Assembly (NCBI GenBank): GCA_903876795.1
Contig: CAIRBK010000042.1
Location: 1-63,099 of the forward strand
Source of the DNA: an uncultured Verrucomicrobiota bacterium
GTDB taxonomy: Bacteria > Verrucomicrobiota > Verrucomicrobiia > Opitutales > Opitutaceae
DNA length: 63,099 nucleotides
Reading direction: 5' to 3'
The position numbers were made by a program, and so were the translations under genes. Below the pieces are notes generated by a model. That model was not told the origin of the DNA and searched no databases. It saw only the letters and a list, made by a program, of their open reading frames with translations. Positions 61,342-63,099 of the stretch are shown one piece after another; position 1 is the stretch's first letter; each line of letters starts with the position of its first letter.

Positions 61342-61857
61342 ATGAAGCCTTTTCATATCATAGCTCCGATTGTGTTATTTGGTATTTTTGGCGCTACCTA
61401 CCTGCACCACAGCAGGACTACCGCCGCCGCCGAGCAAACCCGCTTGACCGAGATCACTCAGGCTGCCGCCCAAGCGGACCTTGCCAAGGCGCAGGCGGAG
61501 CAAAAGGCCCGCGACGACGCCGCCCGCCGCGCGGCCGAGAAACTGGCGGGCGAACTCAAGGCTCAAGCCGAACTGGATGCCCGATGGGCGGCCGATGATC
61601 TCCGGCTTCGTGCCGAAACCGACGATTATATAAAACGTGGCGAAACGCTGGAGCGGAAAATAAAGGACTTGGAAGTCAAACTGGGCGCGGTGCGCGCCAG
61701 CACCCAAACTCTGACCGACGAAGCCCACACGCTGGCCCGCTCCGTTGAACTCGCGGACATTGAAAAACGAAACACCGAACTCGAAACCCAGCGTTTGACG
61801 GAAATACTTGTAAGTAAGGCCACAGGCAGTTCCGTCCCGCCCGCCACGCAGCCCTAG
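61342..61857 (+). CDS. TolA-like coiled-coil membrane protein, second
   Basis: A 171-residue protein of the same design as the preceding one: a membrane helix (HIIAPIVLFGIFGATYLHH) then Ala/Lys/Glu-rich coiled coil to about residue 150. It has little residue-level similarity beyond composition. It is the last gene of the TonB operon, 23 bases after its neighbour. A transperiplasmic stalk or spacer is a reasonable guess. Confidence 0.7.
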   Translation: MKPFHIIAPIVLFGIFGATYLHHSRTTAAAEQTRLTEITQAAAQADLAKAQAEQKARDDAARRAAEKLAGELKAQAELDARWAADDLRLRAETDDYIKRGETLERKIKDLEVKLGAVRASTQTLTDEAHTLARSVELADIEKRNTELETQRLTEILVSKATGSSVPPATQP

Positions 61858-61976
61858 CACTACTCCGTTAAGGATTAACGAAGAGTCGATGATGATGTCG
61901 GAAGGTGAGAAACGTGTCTGGCAGCGCGAGCACAGGCACAGAGAGAGGGGCTTCGATCAGCTGCGGCGGACTTCAG

Positions 61977-62903
61977 TCAGCGAGCGGAGTTTTTTGACCT
62001 ACGCATCCGGACGAGAAAGCAGAAGTCCAGGAAGCAAAGGGCAAGGTGGTGGTGGTGGTCGCGCCATGAACGACCCTCGAAGTGATCCATGCCCAGTTCC
62101 TCTTTGATCTGTTGATAGCTTTGCTCGATGGCCCGGCGCTGGTGCGCCAGTCGCACCAGTTCCTCGGGAGAGGTATCAGCCGGGAGGTTGTTGAGGTGGT
62201 ATTCAAACGTGCCGTCGCCGAGTTGCTCGATCAGCAGCCAGCGGCTGGCTCCGGGCTGGCGCGACCGCTCTTTTCGTTGGGACGCCTGGACCCGTAGCGC
62301 CACGGAACGCACGCACGCGCCATCGCCGCGGGGAAGCTTTACCTATCTCCAAGCGGCAGGTTGTTGCATCAACCGGTCCCGCCAGGCCGTCATCGTGAGC
62401 GGTTGCATGTCGGCGTATTGCACCTTGGCGTGCCTGGCCGGTCGCCCCCGCCCGGCCTGCGCCACTGCCGCCAACGCGTCCATCGGCCACGCCGCGATGT
62501 TCCCGGACACCTGAGCGACATGGAGCTCGCCTCGTTTTTCCAACTCGGCGGGCAGAGGCAGGATCACTCCATAAGCCGCATCGAACACCAGAGCCAGGTA
62601 GGCGGGCAACTGCGGCTTCATCTCAGCGAGCAATTCCAAAGCGATCCCCCACTTTTTCCTAAACACCTGTCTGTCCGGCAGCACTCCGGCATTGGTCATG
62701 CGCGCGGGGTCTTACGTCCATTCCGCCGGCAGATACAATCGCGCGGCCAAGGGCTCTATGGACTTGCTCTCTCCCTACCGCAGCAATCCCTCCAAATCCT
62801 TCCCGCACCAATGACGGCGTTCGCTCCGTCCAAACTCTGCGGCAAACTCCTCCACGTAGTCCGGCAGCTGTTGCCAAACCGCCTCGTTTTGCCGGGTGGT
62901 CAT
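61977..62903 (-). pseudogene. Decayed IS701-like transposase
   Basis: On the minus strand one reading phase, starting at the ATG at 62903, matches an IS701-type DDE transposase in pieces: MTTRQNEAVWQQLPDYVEEF, GESKSIEPLA, RLYLPAEWT, FRKKWGIALELLAEM with the first Asp in LVFDAAYGV, and RAIEQSYQQIKEELGMDHFEG near the end. It is broken by stop codons at 62775-62777, 62712-62714 and 62343-62345, all in the same phase. An internal deletion joins the EPLA segment to RLYLP. It cannot encode an active enzyme. Confidence 0.85.
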
Positions 62904-63019
62904 CAAGACGATTCAGCCTGACCACCCTTTTTTACTTTTCAATCTACTTGATGGAGTAGCGCTAGTGTTCTGACCTCTTAATGTCTTTACATATTACAGT
63001 TTTCGCACAGGCTCTTGTC

Positions 63020-63099
63020 ATGTCGAGAAGAGCTATTCCCTTGGTCTTGGATGATGAGCAACTTGCGGCCCTGCGAGAGTTGGAGAGGGCTGACAACAC
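63020..63099 (+). CDS. Start of an IS630-like transposase (cut by window end)
   Basis: The last 80 bases encode MSRRAIPLVLDDEQLAALRE and a few more residues, which looks like the N-terminal helix-turn-helix region of IS630-family transposases. The frame is open to the end of the window. Its position next to a decayed IS701-like element marks this end as an insertion hot spot. Confidence 0.5.
   Translation, partial: MSRRAIPLVLDDEQLAALRELERADN

Noticed and set aside
1-63099. CRISPR arrays, rRNA and tRNA genes
   Set aside because: I saw no regularly spaced repeats of array type and no recognisable rRNA or tRNA sequence; a covariance-model scan would be needed to exclude a tRNA.

Overview
The window reads as chromosomal DNA of a GC-rich Gram-negative bacterium, most likely Verrucomicrobiota of the Opitutaceae type. 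This is inferred from gene style: a large TonB-dependent receptor with a carboxypeptidase-regulatory-like N-terminal domain, an ExbB-ExbD-ExbD-TonB-TPR operon followed by two TolA-like coiled-coil proteins, a DUF5069 protein, and pyrimidine-rich start regions without clear Shine-Dalgarno motifs. The main theme is phosphorus scavenging.

Layout. 1-5058: AT-rich leader, a VOC protein, a GNAT, and a divergently transcribed heterodimeric ABC exporter. 5010-16449: a 13-gene operon phnG-H-I-J-K-L-D-D-D-C-E-E-M (C-P lyase core, three tandem binding lipoproteins, one ATPase, two permeases, one PhnM). 16482-21520: an opposing six-gene operon phnM2, 2H phosphoesterase, hexapeptide transferase, degenerate HAD, methyltransferase, phnD4. 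21652-23817: EEP phosphodiesterase, PdxK-like kinase, PhnN. 23917-29703: pyrF, a Tam-like methyltransferase, then a minus-strand run with a P-loop kinase, TIM-barrel protein, HAD, ASCH protein, pyrE and GNAT. 29928-35835: MacAB/TolC-like tripartite efflux. 35900-39951: DUF5069, phoR, phoB and a second orphan PhoB-like regulator. 40133-46142: TonB-dependent receptor, terminator, second phnCDE. 46122-52838: GNAT, porin-like protein, MFS, truncated HAD, PIN/antitoxin pair, and a GshF split into two genes. 53121-56981: orphan phnI2, then a secreted propeller protein plus purple-acid-phosphatase-like enzyme. 57114-61857: TonB energising operon. 61977-63099: decayed IS701-like transposase and the start of an IS630-like one.

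How it fits together. Upstream of most phosphorus genes I see a Pho-box-like element of 11-bp direct repeats, in the triple form TTCAC-N6-TTWAT-N6-TTAAC. It precedes phnG, phnM2, DUF5069, the TonB receptor, phnC2 and the propeller/phosphatase operon; two-repeat forms precede the porin, the MFS gene and phnI2. The window also encodes PhoR/PhoB, so this looks like a local Pho regulon.

The most striking anomaly is in the C-P lyase itself. The intact, well-conserved PhnJ keeps the glycine at the glycyl-radical position but has lost three of the four cysteines that in E. coli PhnJ bind the [4Fe-4S] cluster and form the catalytic thiyl radical (C-A-A-S, then Met and Met). PhnM in the same operon has a rewritten active-site segment, and the orphan PhnI2 has lost both zinc-binding histidines. 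Together these suggest a diverged C-P lyase-like machine whose chemistry may not be the textbook radical reaction, or that a canonical PhnJ lies elsewhere in the genome.
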